A stretch of DNA of 64,000 nt from Leifsonia sp. ku-ls (GTDB lineage Bacteria; Actinomycetota; Actinomycetes; Actinomycetales; Microbacteriaceae): positions 124,001 through 188,000 of the forward strand of contig QKXI01000004.1 of assembly GCA_003367665.1 (NCBI GenBank). Direction: 5' to 3'. The notes under the pieces are model-generated. The model made no database searches, was not told where the DNA came from, and saw only the letters and a list, made by a program, of their open reading frames with translations. A program made the translations under genes and the position numbers. Shown piece by piece: positions 42,443 through 52,297 of this stretch (position 1 is its first letter; each line of letters begins with the position of its first letter).

Positions 42443-45400
42443 ATGTATCCGAGAGTCACCGCCATCGTCGTCGCCCACAGCGGCGGCCCCCGCCTGCAGC
42501 GCACTCTCGACGCCCTCGCGGACCAGACCCGTCGACCGGACGCCGTGATCGCCGTCGACTGCGCGACGGACGACGACGCCACCCGGCTGCTGTCCGAGGC
42601 GCAGCCCACGCAGCTGATCTCCGTCTCCGAGAAGCTGCCGTTCGGCCAGGCCGTCGCCGCCGCCGTGCGCGTGCTGCCGCCCGCCTCCGGTCCCGACCAA
42701 CTGCTCTGGCTGCTCGCCCACGACACCGCGCCGGAGCCGCAGGCGCTCGAGGCCCTGCTCGCCGCCCTCGAGGTGTCGCCGTCGGTCGCCGTGGTCGGTC
42801 CGAAGCTCGTCGACGCTGAGGACCCGGCCTTCATCCGCGAGTTCGGCGAGGCCATGACACCGTTCGGCGCCTCGGTGCCGCTGGTCGAGAACGAGCTCGA
42901 CCAGGCGCAGCACGACGGCCTGAGCGACGTGCTCGCGGTGTCCAGCGCGGGGATGCTGGTGCGGCAGTCGCTGTGGGAGCGTCTCGACGGCTTCGACCCG
43001 GCCCTCCCGACGGTGGACGACGGCCTCGACTTCTGCACGCGTGCCCGGCTCGCCGGCTTCCGCGTGACGCTGGTCGCCCAGGCGCGGGTCGCGCTCGGCG
43101 GCGACGGGGTCGCCGGCCCCAACCTCTCGCCGAAATGGACGGTGCGCCGACGGCTCGCGGGGGAGCGGCGCCGCGCTCAGCTGCACCGGCGGATGGTGTA
43201 CGCGCCCGGCTGGGCCGTTCCACTGCACTGGCTGACCCTCGTGCCGCTCGCGGTGCTCCGCGGGCTGCTGCGACTCCTGCGCAAGGAGCCCGGCTCGGTC
43301 GGCGGGGAGCTCGCTGCGGCGTTCCGCGTCGCCTTCTCCGGGATGGCCGTCGGCAGCGCCCGGCGCCGGCTCGCCTCCGCGCGCGAGGTCGGCTGGGCGG
43401 CCGTCGCGCCGCTGCGCATCCCGTTCTCCGAGGTGCGGCGCGCCCGGGCGCTCAAGCGGGAGGCCGCGCTCGTGCGGCAGCAGGGGGAGAAGCAGGACCT
43501 CGACTTCTTCGGCAGCGGCGGAGGCTGGACGGTGCTCGCCGCCCTCGTGGTCGGCGTCGCCCTGTTCTTCCCGCTCGTCGGCTCCGGCGCTCTGGGCGGC
43601 GGCGGGCTGCTGCCGCTGAACTCGTCGGTCGGGCAGCTGTGGGCCGGCCTCGGCTACGGCTGGCGTGACGTCGGCCTCGGCTTCACGGGCGCCGCCGACC
43701 CGTTCTCCGCCGTGCTCGCGGTGCTCGGGACCGTCACCTTCTGGCAGCCGTCCCAGTCGCTCGTGCTGCTCTGGTTGCTCGCCATCCCCCTCGCGGCCCT
43801 CGGCGCCTGGCTCGCCGCCGCTCGCCTGACGACGCGGGCGACGCTCCGCGCCTTCGGCGCCCTGGCGTACGCGCTGGCGCCGACCCTGCTGGTCGCGCTG
43901 CAGGGCGGCCGGCCGTCCGCGGTGCTCGCGCACATCCTGCTGCCGTGGCTGTTCTTCGCCGGGCTGGCGGCGCGCCGGTCCTGGGCGGCAAGCGCCACGA
44001 CCGGGCTGCTCGCGGCCGCGACGGTCGCGTGCGCGCCCATCCTCATCCCCGCCCTCGTCATCGCCTGGATCGCCGCAATCGTGTTCGCCGGCCGGCGCGC
44101 CGCGCGGATCGTGCTCATCCCGCTGCCCGCGGTCGTGCTCTTCGCCCCGCTGGTGTGGCAGCAGGCCACGCGCGGCGCCTGGCTCTCGGTGCTGGCCGAC
44201 CCCGGCGTGCCGGTGGACGCGCGGCAGACGCCGGCGTGGCAGCTCGCGCTCGGCTTCCCGGACGGCGTGCTCGGCGGGTGGCACCAGGTCGCCACGAGCC
44301 TCATGCTGCCGACGGCCGCCGCCAACATCGTCGTGCCGATCTTGCTGGCGCCGCTCGGCATCCTCGCCATCCTCGCGCTGTTCCTCCGCGGCACCGTGCG
44401 CGCGATCGTCGCCCTGCTCGTGGCGCTGACCGGGTTCCTGACGGCCGTGGCGGCGCTCCACCTGCAGCTCGCGGTCACCGGAGGGACGGTCGTCCCGATC
44501 TGGCCCGGCAGCGCCCTCAGCCTGTACTGGATCGGGCTGGTCGGCGCGGCCGTGCTCGCGCTCTCGGCCCTCGGCCGCGCCGCCGTCTACCCGGCCTGGG
44601 TCGCGATCGTGACGCTCGCCGTCGTCATCGTGCCGGTCGGCATCGCCTCGCTGAACGGCACCGCCGTGGTCGCGGAGAGCGACGGACGCACCATGCCCGC
44701 GGTCGTCACGGCGAAAGCGGCGACGCAGCCGAGGGTCGGGACGCTGCGCATCGTCCCGCAGCCCGACGGCGGCATCCGTGCCGACCTGGTGCGCGGAAGC
44801 GGCAGCACCCTCGACGGGCAGTCCACGCTCGCCGACACCGAGCGCCGGCTCACTGCGGGACAAGAGGACCTCGCCCAGCTCGCCGGGAACCTGGCGTCGC
44901 GCAGCGGCTACGACGCGACGACGCAGCTCAAGAAGCTGGGAATCGACTTCGTCCTGCTCGCGCCGTCGGAGACCGCTCTCGGCGAGGCGGACGCGTCCGC
45001 CGCCGAGGCGACGCGCTCGCGGGCCGCCGTCGCGATGGACGCCAACCCCGTGCTCAGCTCGGTCGGGACCACCGCGAGCGGCCGGCTGTGGGCCTTCGAC
45101 AGCGGCACGTCGGAGGTTCCCGCCGCGGCACGGATCCCCGCGGACGCCGGCGGGATCTGGCGCCTCGTGGTGCTGCTCGTGCAGGGCATCGTCATCGGGG
45201 TGACGCTGCTCATCGCCATCCCGACCAGCCGCTCCGCGGACCGGGTGTCCGAGCTGTCGGCGCGGCGCCCGCACCGCAGGAAGGACGACGAGCTGGCGGT
45301 CGAGCCGGACGACGAGCCCGACGAGCCGGACGTCGCCGCCGACGGCGTCGCGGACGAGAGCGTCGACGAATACGTGGCGGAACCCGAGGACGAGGCGGTC

Positions 45401-45724
45401 GTGGAGTCGGCCGACCTGCCGGAGCCCGCGCCGGCCGGTGAGGCCGCGCCGGTTGCCGAGCCTGCGCCGGCCGCCGAGTCCGCGCCGGCCGGCGAGCAGG
45501 CGCCGAGCGGCGAACCCGACACCGTCGGCGAGCCGCGCGACGCCGTGCCGGCGCAGGAGCACGAGCCCGCACCGCAGCCGTCGCCCGCGAACGAAGACGA
45601 CCACCCCGTCGAGCGGGAGGCGGAGCGGGTGACGACGCCGCCGGCTCCGACCACGCTCGAAGACGGACTGGAGGAGACCATCATCCGACCCCGACGCAGC
45701 TTCGACGGAGGCGACCGTGGCTGA
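42443..45724 (+). CDS. GT2 domain fused to a large polytopic membrane protein
   Basis: 1093 residues. Residues 1-240 are a GT2-like domain (VTAIVVAHSGGPRLQRTL, LLWLLAHDTAPEPQAL, SSAGMLVRQSLWERLDGFD, DDGLDFCTRARLAG), with HD instead of the usual ND at the metal site. Residues 300-930 hold about twelve to fourteen helices plus an exported region of about 200 residues near 730-910. The last 150 residues are acidic, Pro/Ala/Glu-rich and probably disordered. TAGGCT at 42429-42434 lies eight bases before the ATG with no ribosome-binding site, suggesting a leaderless start. Related fusions are common in actinobacteria; the product is unknown, probably an envelope glycan. Confidence 0.85.
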   Translation: MYPRVTAIVVAHSGGPRLQRTLDALADQTRRPDAVIAVDCATDDDATRLLSEAQPTQLISVSEKLPFGQAVAAAVRVLPPASGPDQLLWLLAHDTAPEPQALEALLAALEVSPSVAVVGPKLVDAEDPAFIREFGEAMTPFGASVPLVENELDQAQHDGLSDVLAVSSAGMLVRQSLWERLDGFDPALPTVDDGLDFCTRARLAGFRVTLVAQARVALGGDGVAGPNLSPKWTVRRRLAGERRRAQLHRRMVYAPGWAVPLHWLTLVPLAVLRGLLRLLRKEPGSVGGELAAAFRVAFSGMAVGSARRRLASAREVGWAAVAPLRIPFSEVRRARALKREAALVRQQGEKQDLDFFGSGGGWTVLAALVVGVALFFPLVGSGALGGGGLLPLNSSVGQLWAGLGYGWRDVGLGFTGAADPFSAVLAVLGTVTFWQPSQSLVLLWLLAIPLAALGAWLAAARLTTRATLRAFGALAYALAPTLLVALQGGRPSAVLAHILLPWLFFAGLAARRSWAASATTGLLAAATVACAPILIPALVIAWIAAIVFAGRRAARIVLIPLPAVVLFAPLVWQQATRGAWLSVLADPGVPVDARQTPAWQLALGFPDGVLGGWHQVATSLMLPTAAANIVVPILLAPLGILAILALFLRGTVRAIVALLVALTGFLTAVAALHLQLAVTGGTVVPIWPGSALSLYWIGLVGAAVLALSALGRAAVYPAWVAIVTLAVVIVPVGIASLNGTAVVAESDGRTMPAVVTAKAATQPRVGTLRIVPQPDGGIRADLVRGSGSTLDGQSTLADTERRLTAGQEDLAQLAGNLASRSGYDATTQLKKLGIDFVLLAPSETALGEADASAAEATRSRAAVAMDANPVLSSVGTTASGRLWAFDSGTSEVPAAARIPADAGGIWRLVVLLVQGIVIGVTLLIAIPTSRSADRVSELSARRPHRRKDDELAVEPDDEPDEPDVAADGVADESVDEYVAEPEDEAVVESADLPEPAPAGEAAPVAEPAPAAESAPAGEQAPSGEPDTVGEPRDAVPAQEHEPAPQPSPANEDDHPVEREAERVTTPPAPTTLEDGLEETIIRPRRSFDGGDRG

Positions 45725-47150
45725 CCGCAGAGGGCTCGCGCGGATCGGCTTCCGCACCGCGGGCGGCCTCGTCGGCGTCGCCGTCGCCGTGGTCGCGGTG
45801 GCGGGCGCCACGCTGCTGCCGCTCCCCGACTTCGCGATCGGCGCCCCGTCGCAGACGGTGACGCCGGTGCCAGCCGACCAGCAGCGGGTCTGCCCCGGTC
45901 CGCTGCTCGAGCTCGCCGCCGACGCGGGAGCGGCCACCCGTCCGAGTTCGATCGGCGCGCCGTCCTTCGCGACGGACGCCGTCGGCGCCGACGTGCGCAC
46001 CCGCGCGCTCAAGCCGGATGCGGACTCCGCGTCGCGCGACGAAGCCCCCCTGCTCGCCTCGGTGGCGACGCCGCAGGGCGCGAAGACCTCACCGCTGATC
46101 GCCGGCGCGCAGAGCCAGAACGCCCAGACCCCCGACCTCGCGGGCCTCGCGGCCGCCGCGTGCGCCGAGCCGAGCGCCGACACCTGGCTCGCGGCGGGCT
46201 CCACCGCCCTCGGGCAGACCAGCCTCATCCTGCTGTCGAACCCCAGCGCGGTCGACGCGACGGTCGACCTCTCGATCTACACCGAGACCGGCCCGGTCAG
46301 CGCGCCCGGCGCCGCCAGCATCCTGGTGCCGGCCGGGTCGCAGAAGGTGGTGCCCCTCGCGGGTCTCGCCCCCTCGGCGGCGGCGCCCGTGATCCGGGTC
46401 CGCACGGCCGGCGGCGAGGTGGTCGCCTCCCTGCAGCAGAGCTACGAGGTCGGCATCCAGCCCCGCGGTGCGGAGCTCGCCGGCGCGACCGGCCTCCCCG
46501 CGCGCCAGCAGATCGTCCCCGGCGTCACCATCGGCTCGATGGCGGCCATCCAGGCGGCCCAGTCCGCCGAGGGCGTCGGCGTCGACTACCCCGTGGTCCG
46601 GCTCGCCGTGCCGGGCGACACGGACGCCCAGGTCACCATCGGAGCCGTCGGCGAGGCCGGAACGGCCGTCGGCGACTCGTACGCCACCACGGTCAAGGCC
46701 GGGACGGTCGCCGAGGTGCCGCTGCAGCGGCTCAAGGACGGCAGCTACACGGTGACGGTGAACTCCAGCGTTCCCGTGGTCGCGGCCGTGCGCACCTCCG
46801 TGATCGGTGCGAAGACGCGTGACTTCGCGTGGTTCTCCTCCGCCCAGGCGCTGCAGAAGGAGACGCTGGCGGTGATCCCGGGCGACGGCCAGGCCGCCCT
46901 CCACCTGGCCAACGCGGGCGACGCGGACCGTTCGCTCTCGATCGCACCGCTCTCGGGCGGCGCACCCATCGCGCTGAAGGTCCCCGCCGAGGGCGGGGCG
47001 CACGTCAAGCTGCCCGCCGGCAGCTATCGGATCACGGGCGCCGACGACCTCCGCGGAAGCGTCAGCCTCAGCGGCGACGGGCAGACCAGCTCGTTGGCGC
47101 TCGCGCCGCCCGGGCCGCTCGCCGCGCCCATCACCGTCTACCCGAACTGA
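45717..47150 (+). CDS. DUF5719 membrane-anchored exported protein
   Basis: 477 residues. One N-terminal helix (about 17-35) anchors a long exported part rich in Ala, Val, Ser and Thr. The exported part contains repeated Ig-like beta segments (SLILLSNPSAVDATVDLSIY; VVPLAGLAPSAAAPVIRVRT; GSYTVTVNSSVPVVAAV). I recognise it as DUF5719, function unknown. GTG 45717 lies inside the last codons of the GT2/membrane gene (eight-base overlap), so the two are coupled and probably cooperate. It converges with the zincin-like gene. Confidence 0.82.
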   Translation: MADRRGLARIGFRTAGGLVGVAVAVVAVAGATLLPLPDFAIGAPSQTVTPVPADQQRVCPGPLLELAADAGAATRPSSIGAPSFATDAVGADVRTRALKPDADSASRDEAPLLASVATPQGAKTSPLIAGAQSQNAQTPDLAGLAAAACAEPSADTWLAAGSTALGQTSLILLSNPSAVDATVDLSIYTETGPVSAPGAASILVPAGSQKVVPLAGLAPSAAAPVIRVRTAGGEVVASLQQSYEVGIQPRGAELAGATGLPARQQIVPGVTIGSMAAIQAAQSAEGVGVDYPVVRLAVPGDTDAQVTIGAVGEAGTAVGDSYATTVKAGTVAEVPLQRLKDGSYTVTVNSSVPVVAAVRTSVIGAKTRDFAWFSSAQALQKETLAVIPGDGQAALHLANAGDADRSLSIAPLSGGAPIALKVPAEGGAHVKLPAGSYRITGADDLRGSVSLSGDGQTSSLALAPPGPLAAPITVYPN

Positions 47151-47184
47151 TCCGGCCCCGGACCGGCGACTCGACTGACCGCAA

Positions 47185-47220
47185 CCGGACCGGAAGTCAG
47201 AAGTGGCGGTACCGGTCCGG
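47185..47220. terminator. Possible hairpin at convergent gene ends
   Basis: CCGGACCGG (47185-47193) can pair with CCGGTCCGG (47212-47220) across an 18-base loop; a second direct copy of CCGGACCGG lies at 47158-47166. The element covers the end of the zincin-like gene and the gap after the DUF5719 gene. The large loop and absence of T tracts keep confidence low. Confidence 0.3.
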
Positions 47221-47640
47221 CGCCAGGTCCCACGGGTCCTTGCCGAGCAACTCGGCGACCGCACGGAAGACGCAGCCCTCGATGTACATCCGGCGGTGGC
47301 TCTCGTCGTCGCGGTGCAGCTTGGTCAGGCGCTGGATGGGCACGCGGTACAGCACGATGCGCCGGTTGGCGGCGTCCACCCGCCAGCGATCGACGCCGTC
47401 GCCGCCCGAATTGCCGATCGGCGTCGCCGCGACCTCGAAGTGCACGTCGGCGAGCTCCTCCGGCCAGACGCCCTTGAGGTAGTCGGCGGTGGAGGCGACG
47501 GTCATGTCGAAGAAGTCGATCCGGTTCTGCAGCATCGGCAGGTGCGGGCCGGTCACGGGACCGCGCGCGCCACGCCCGTGCCTGCTCCGCCAGCGGCTCG
47601 TGGCCGGGGTCTGGCGGCTGGTGCGGCGGTTGCGGGGCAT
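47197..47640 (-). CDS. Zincin-like metallopeptidase-family protein (Rv3259-like), active-site motif missing
   Basis: 147 residues. A basic, Arg-rich N-terminus is followed by RIDFFDMTVASTADYLKGVW, RRIVLYRVPIQRLTK and a final helix, the fold layout of the small PF06262-type family to which Rv3259 belongs. The helix that carries HExxH in active members reads HRRMYIEGCVFRAVAELLG here, so the zinc motif is not intact. TAGGAT on the minus strand (47652-47647) is exactly six bases before ATG 47640: probably leaderless. Its place between whiB2 and DUF3499, on the opposite strand, matches Mycobacterium. Confidence 0.8.
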   Translation of the reverse strand: MPRNRRTSRQTPATSRWRSRHGRGARGPVTGPHLPMLQNRIDFFDMTVASTADYLKGVWPEELADVHFEVAATPIGNSGGDGVDRWRVDAANRRIVLYRVPIQRLTKLHRDDESHRRMYIEGCVFRAVAELLGKDPWDLAPDRYRHF

Positions 47641-47646
47641 GTCGCC

Positions 47647-47675
47647 ATCCTACGTCTGCGGCGCTCCGGTATCCT
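47647..47675. promoter_or_regulatory. Divergent leaderless promoters (zincin-like / DUF3499)
   Basis: In a 42-base gap, TAGGAT on the minus strand (47652-47647) and TATCCT on the plus strand (47670-47675) each end six or seven bases before an ATG. Neither gene has a ribosome-binding site. The hexamers are near mirror images. Confidence 0.55.
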
Positions 47676-47682
47676 GAGCCCG

Positions 47683-47892
47683 ATGTTGAGCCGTCCCTGT
47701 TCCCGCGTCGCGTGTCCGCGCGACGCCGTCCAGACGCTCACCTACGTCTACGCGGACTCCATGGCCGTCCTCGGCCCGCTCAGCCTGAAGCACGAACCGC
47801 ACGCCTACGACCTCTGCGCCATCCACGCGGAGAGGCTCTCGGCGCCGCAGGGCTGGCAGATCGTCCGGCACGTCGGCGTCGCGGACGGCTGA
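47683..47892 (+). CDS. DUF3499 small zinc-ribbon-like protein
   Basis: 69 residues with Cys6 and Cys11 (CSRVAC), TLTYVYADSMAVLGPLS, EPHAYDLC and Cys45/His48, a likely four-ligand metal site. This family (Rv3258c in M. tuberculosis) is conserved across actinobacteria next to whiB2 and phosphomannomutase; its role is unknown. TATCCT at 47670-47675 ends seven bases before the ATG and no ribosome-binding site is visible, so a leaderless transcript is likely. It diverges from the zincin-like gene over 42 bases. Confidence 0.87.
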   Translation: MLSRPCSRVACPRDAVQTLTYVYADSMAVLGPLSLKHEPHAYDLCAIHAERLSAPQGWQIVRHVGVADG

Positions 47893-47947
47893 CGCGCCGC
47901 CTCCGAGGCCGGCCGCTCCGCGCGACCGGGCGCGATAGGTTAAGGCC

Positions 47948-49369
47948 ATGAGCGCCGCCGACAACCGCCTGCAGTCCGTTGTGAAGACCTACGACATCCG
48001 GGGCCTGGTCGGAAGCGACCTCACGGAGGACGTGGTCGAGGCCGTCGCCGCCGCCTTCGTCGACGAGGTGGAGGCCGCGGGGCGCGACGTCGTCGTGGGC
48101 CACGACATGCGCGACTCCTCGCCGTCGTTCGCCTCCGCGTTCGCACGGGGAGCGCAGGCCCGCGGCGCCGACGTCGTCTCGATCGGCCTGTGCTCGACCG
48201 ACGAGTCGTACTTCGCGTCCGGCTACCTGCAGGCGCCCGCCGCGATGTTCACCGCGAGCCACAACCCGGCGACCTACAACGGCATCAAGCTGTCGCGCGC
48301 CGGAGCGCAGGGACTCAGCATGGACACCGGGCTGCGCGCGGTGCGCGACCGGGCCTCCGCCTACCTGCGCGACGGCATCCCGGCGGTCGAGCGACCGGGA
48401 GGCTTCCGCGAGGAGGACGTGCTGGAGCGCTACGCCGCCTACCTTCGCTCGCTCGTCGACCTCTCCGGCATCCGGCCGATCACGGTCGTCGTTGACGCGG
48501 GCAACGGGATGGGCGGGCTGACCGTGCCCGCCGTGCTCGGCGAGGCGGCCGGGCTGCCCGCGCTGCCCATCACGATCGTCCCGCTCTACTTCGAGCTCGA
48601 CGGGACGTTCCCGAACCACGAGGCCAACCCGCTCGAGCCGAAGAACCTGGTCGACCTGCAGCGCGCGGTCGTCGAGCACGGCGCCGACCTCGGGCTCGCC
48701 TTCGACGGCGACGCCGACCGCTGCTTCGTGGTCGACGAGCGCGGTTCGGCCGTGACGCCGTCCGCGGTGGCCGCGATCGTGGCGCTGCGCGAGATCGCCC
48801 GGGTGCGGGCGGAGGAGCCGGACGCCGAGATCACCGTCATCCACAACCTGATCACCTCGAACATCGTGCCGGAGACGATCGAAGCGGCCGGCGCCGTGCC
48901 GCTGCGCACGCGGGTCGGACACTCCCTGATCAAGGACGCCATGCGGAGCTCCGGCGCGGTCTTCGGCGGCGAGCACTCGGCCCACTACTACTTCCGCGAC
49001 TTCTGGAGCGCCGACAACGGGATGCTGGCGGCCATGCACCTGCTCGCCGAGTTCGGTTCGCAGGACCGCCCGCTCTCGGAGCTGTCGGCGCGGTACACGC
49101 CGTACGCCATGTCGGGGGAGATCAACTCCACGGTCGACGACGTCCCCGCCGCCTTCACCCGGATCGTGGAGGCGTTCACCGGTCGGGCCGACTTCGACGA
49201 GCTCGACGGCCTGACGGTGACCGGCCAGGTCGGCCAGGACGAGCCGTTCTGGTGGTTCTCGGTGCGACCGTCGAACACGGAGCCGCTGCTCCGTCTGAAC
49301 GTCGAGGCGGCGGACCAGCCCACCATGGCCCGCATCCGCGACGAGGTGCTCGCGCTCATCCGGGAGTAG
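47948..49369 (+). CDS. manB: Phosphomannomutase/phosphoglucomutase ManB (PmmA)
   Basis: Interconverts mannose-6-phosphate and mannose-1-phosphate for GDP-mannose supply. 473 residues: the phosphoserine loop TASHNPATYNGIKL (Ser104), the metal loop AFDGDADRCFVVDE (around 250-263), the sugar-binding GGEHSAHYYF and the phosphate-binding RPSNTEPLLRLNVEA. TAGGTT (47936-47941) ends exactly six bases before the ATG, so it is probably leaderless. It corresponds to Rv3257c in the conserved whiB2-sahH order. Confidence 0.94.
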   Translation: MSAADNRLQSVVKTYDIRGLVGSDLTEDVVEAVAAAFVDEVEAAGRDVVVGHDMRDSSPSFASAFARGAQARGADVVSIGLCSTDESYFASGYLQAPAAMFTASHNPATYNGIKLSRAGAQGLSMDTGLRAVRDRASAYLRDGIPAVERPGGFREEDVLERYAAYLRSLVDLSGIRPITVVVDAGNGMGGLTVPAVLGEAAGLPALPITIVPLYFELDGTFPNHEANPLEPKNLVDLQRAVVEHGADLGLAFDGDADRCFVVDERGSAVTPSAVAAIVALREIARVRAEEPDAEITVIHNLITSNIVPETIEAAGAVPLRTRVGHSLIKDAMRSSGAVFGGEHSAHYYFRDFWSADNGMLAAMHLLAEFGSQDRPLSELSARYTPYAMSGEINSTVDDVPAAFTRIVEAFTGRADFDELDGLTVTGQVGQDEPFWWFSVRPSNTEPLLRLNVEAADQPTMARIRDEVLALIRE

Positions 49370-49425
49370 CGCGAGCGATCGCTCCACGCTGCCCACAGCT
49401 CCAGCGCGCGTGAGAGGATGGCACC

Positions 49426-50906
<1,481 letters not shown>

Positions 50907-50907
<1 letters not shown>

Positions 50908-51458
50908 TGGTGCTCGAGTTCGCCGACCGGGAGCTGCCCGGCGGGATCGTCCTCCGGGTGCGGACGGAGCAGGACTCCGCCGCCCTCGCCGCGGCGTACC
51001 AGCGCAACCGCGGCCACCTCGCGCCGTGGGACCCGACCAGGACGGAAGACTTCTTCACCGAGGAGGGCCAGCGCGCGCAGACGCGCGAGCTCCTCGCCCT
51101 CCGGGAGATGGACGCGGCCCTGCCGCTCGTGCTGGTGGACGGCGAGGACATCGCCGGCGGCATGACGCTGAGCGGCATCGTCCGCGGCGCGTTCCAGTCG
51201 GCGACGGTCGGCTACTGGCTGGACCGCGCCCACACGGGCCGCGGGCTCGCGTCGGAGGCGCTCGCCGCGGTCATCGAGGCGTCGCGCGACCGCTACGGGC
51301 TGCACCGCATCCAGGCCGCGACGCTGCTCGCCAACCACGCGTCTCAGTCGGTGCTCACCCGCGCCGGATTCGAGCGCATCGGTGTCGCGCCGAAGTACCT
51401 GCAGATCGCGGGTCGTTGGCAGGACCACGTGCTGTTCCAGCGCATCCTGCACGACTGA
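50907..51458 (+). CDS. GNAT-family N-acetyltransferase, RimJ-like
   Basis: 183 residues with a GNAT fold: LVDGEDIAGGMTLSGI, the acetyl-CoA loop YWLDRAHTGRGLASEALAAV and RIQAATLLANHASQSVLTRAGF, ending in HVLFQRIL. This resembles ribosomal-protein or small-molecule acetyltransferases of the RimJ/RimL type. ATG 50907 shares one base with the ahcY stop (TGATG), so translation is coupled. Its target is unknown. It converges with the cyclase gene at a one-base gap. Confidence 0.88.
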
Positions 51459-51459
51459 C

Positions 51460-52137
51460 TCAGCCCTCCGGGAGCTCCGCGTACGCGCGCACCGGGAAGG
51501 TGCCGAAGCCCTCGACGGCGGGCGGCGCCGCCGTGAACAGCGCGCCGTGCTCCGGAAGCCGGTCGAGCCGCGTCAGGTGCTCGACGACGTGGATGCCGGC
51601 CGCCAGCAGGACGCTGTGCGCGGGCCGGCTGCCGCCGGACTCGGTGTCGTCGATGTTCAGCGAGTCGATGCCCACCAGGGCCACGCCGGCGTCGGCCAAT
51701 GCGCGGGCGCCCTCCTCGGTGAGGAACGGCGCGCCGGTCGCGTAGGCCGGCGTCCCGAAGTGCGCGTCCCAGCCGGTGTGCAGCAGCACGGCGGCGCCCT
51801 TCACGGCCCGGCCCGCCACGGCGGCCGCGGGGATGCCGCGTTCCGTGGCGTCGTCGAGGTGCACCACCTCGGCGGGGAGCCCGACGAGGGTGTCGAGGTC
51901 GAGGCCGGCCAGGTCCGGTCCGTCGGCGTAGCGGTGGTAGGGGCTGTCGAGGTAGGTGCCGGTGTTGCCGATCATGGTGATGACGTCCATCGCGAACTCG
52001 GTGCCCGGCGCGTACACCGACCGCGACGCCTCCCGCGTGAGGTGCGGCTCGATGGTCGGTGCGGGAAGACCGGGGTAGGTGACGAGCCCGGCGCGGATGC
52101 GGTGGCTGAGGTCGACGATGCGGCGGCGGGAGGTCAC
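51460..52137 (-). CDS. Cyclase-family protein (kynurenine-formamidase fold) with altered metal motif
   Basis: 225 residues: RIVDLSHRIRAGLVTYPGLP at the start, MIGNTGTYLDSPYHRYADG (56-73), AVLLHTGWDAHFG and VALVGIDSLNID. The family's metal motif HxGTHxDxPxH reads NTGTYLDSPYH here: both histidines of the first half are replaced (Asn58, Tyr62), while Asp64 and His68 remain. The start ATG is followed by a basic stretch. No partner gene suggests a substrate. It may be a distinct subgroup, not an inactive relic, since the rest is well preserved. Confidence 0.83.
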   Translation of the reverse strand: MTSRRRIVDLSHRIRAGLVTYPGLPAPTIEPHLTREASRSVYAPGTEFAMDVITMIGNTGTYLDSPYHRYADGPDLAGLDLDTLVGLPAEVVHLDDATERGIPAAAVAGRAVKGAAVLLHTGWDAHFGTPAYATGAPFLTEEGARALADAGVALVGIDSLNIDDTESGGSRPAHSVLLAAGIHVVEHLTRLDRLPEHGALFTAAPPAVEGFGTFPVRAYAELPEG

Positions 52138-52297
52138 GGTGGGCTCCGATCGGTGTTGGCGAGGATGTGGTCGGCGGTGTCGGCCGTGTGTGGGGTGTCG
52201 GCGGTGTCGCCGTGGTCGGCGGAGGCTGGGGAGGGGGAGCGGGCGCGACCAGACGGCCGGCGCTCGGTGGACGGGCCGCTATTGCGGTCCCGCGGGG
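52138..52297. other. Non-coding gap with short direct repeats
   Basis: 160 bases between the cyclase start and the RDD gene end. It is G/T-rich on the plus strand. The 13-mer GTCGGCGGTGTCG occurs twice (52170-52182 and 52197-52209), with a shorter third copy near 52214. I see no gene, hairpin or clear promoter in it beyond what the cyclase gene must use. Confidence 0.4.

Noticed and set aside
42428-46228. A 1266-codon open frame on the minus strand
   Set aside because: It lies antisense to the GT2/membrane fusion and the DUF5719 gene, has a composition dominated by Arg, Gly, His and Glu, and no family motif. Long antisense frames are expected in high-GC DNA.
47158-47220. The repeated CCGGACCGG as a site-specific recombination or regulator site
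   Set aside because: It is short, GC-palindromic and at convergent gene ends, where a weak terminator is more likely.
52170-52222. The GTCGGCGGTGTCG repeats as an operator
   Set aside because: The repeats sit in low-complexity G/T-rich sequence with irregular spacing and no associated promoter, so chance is the simpler reading.
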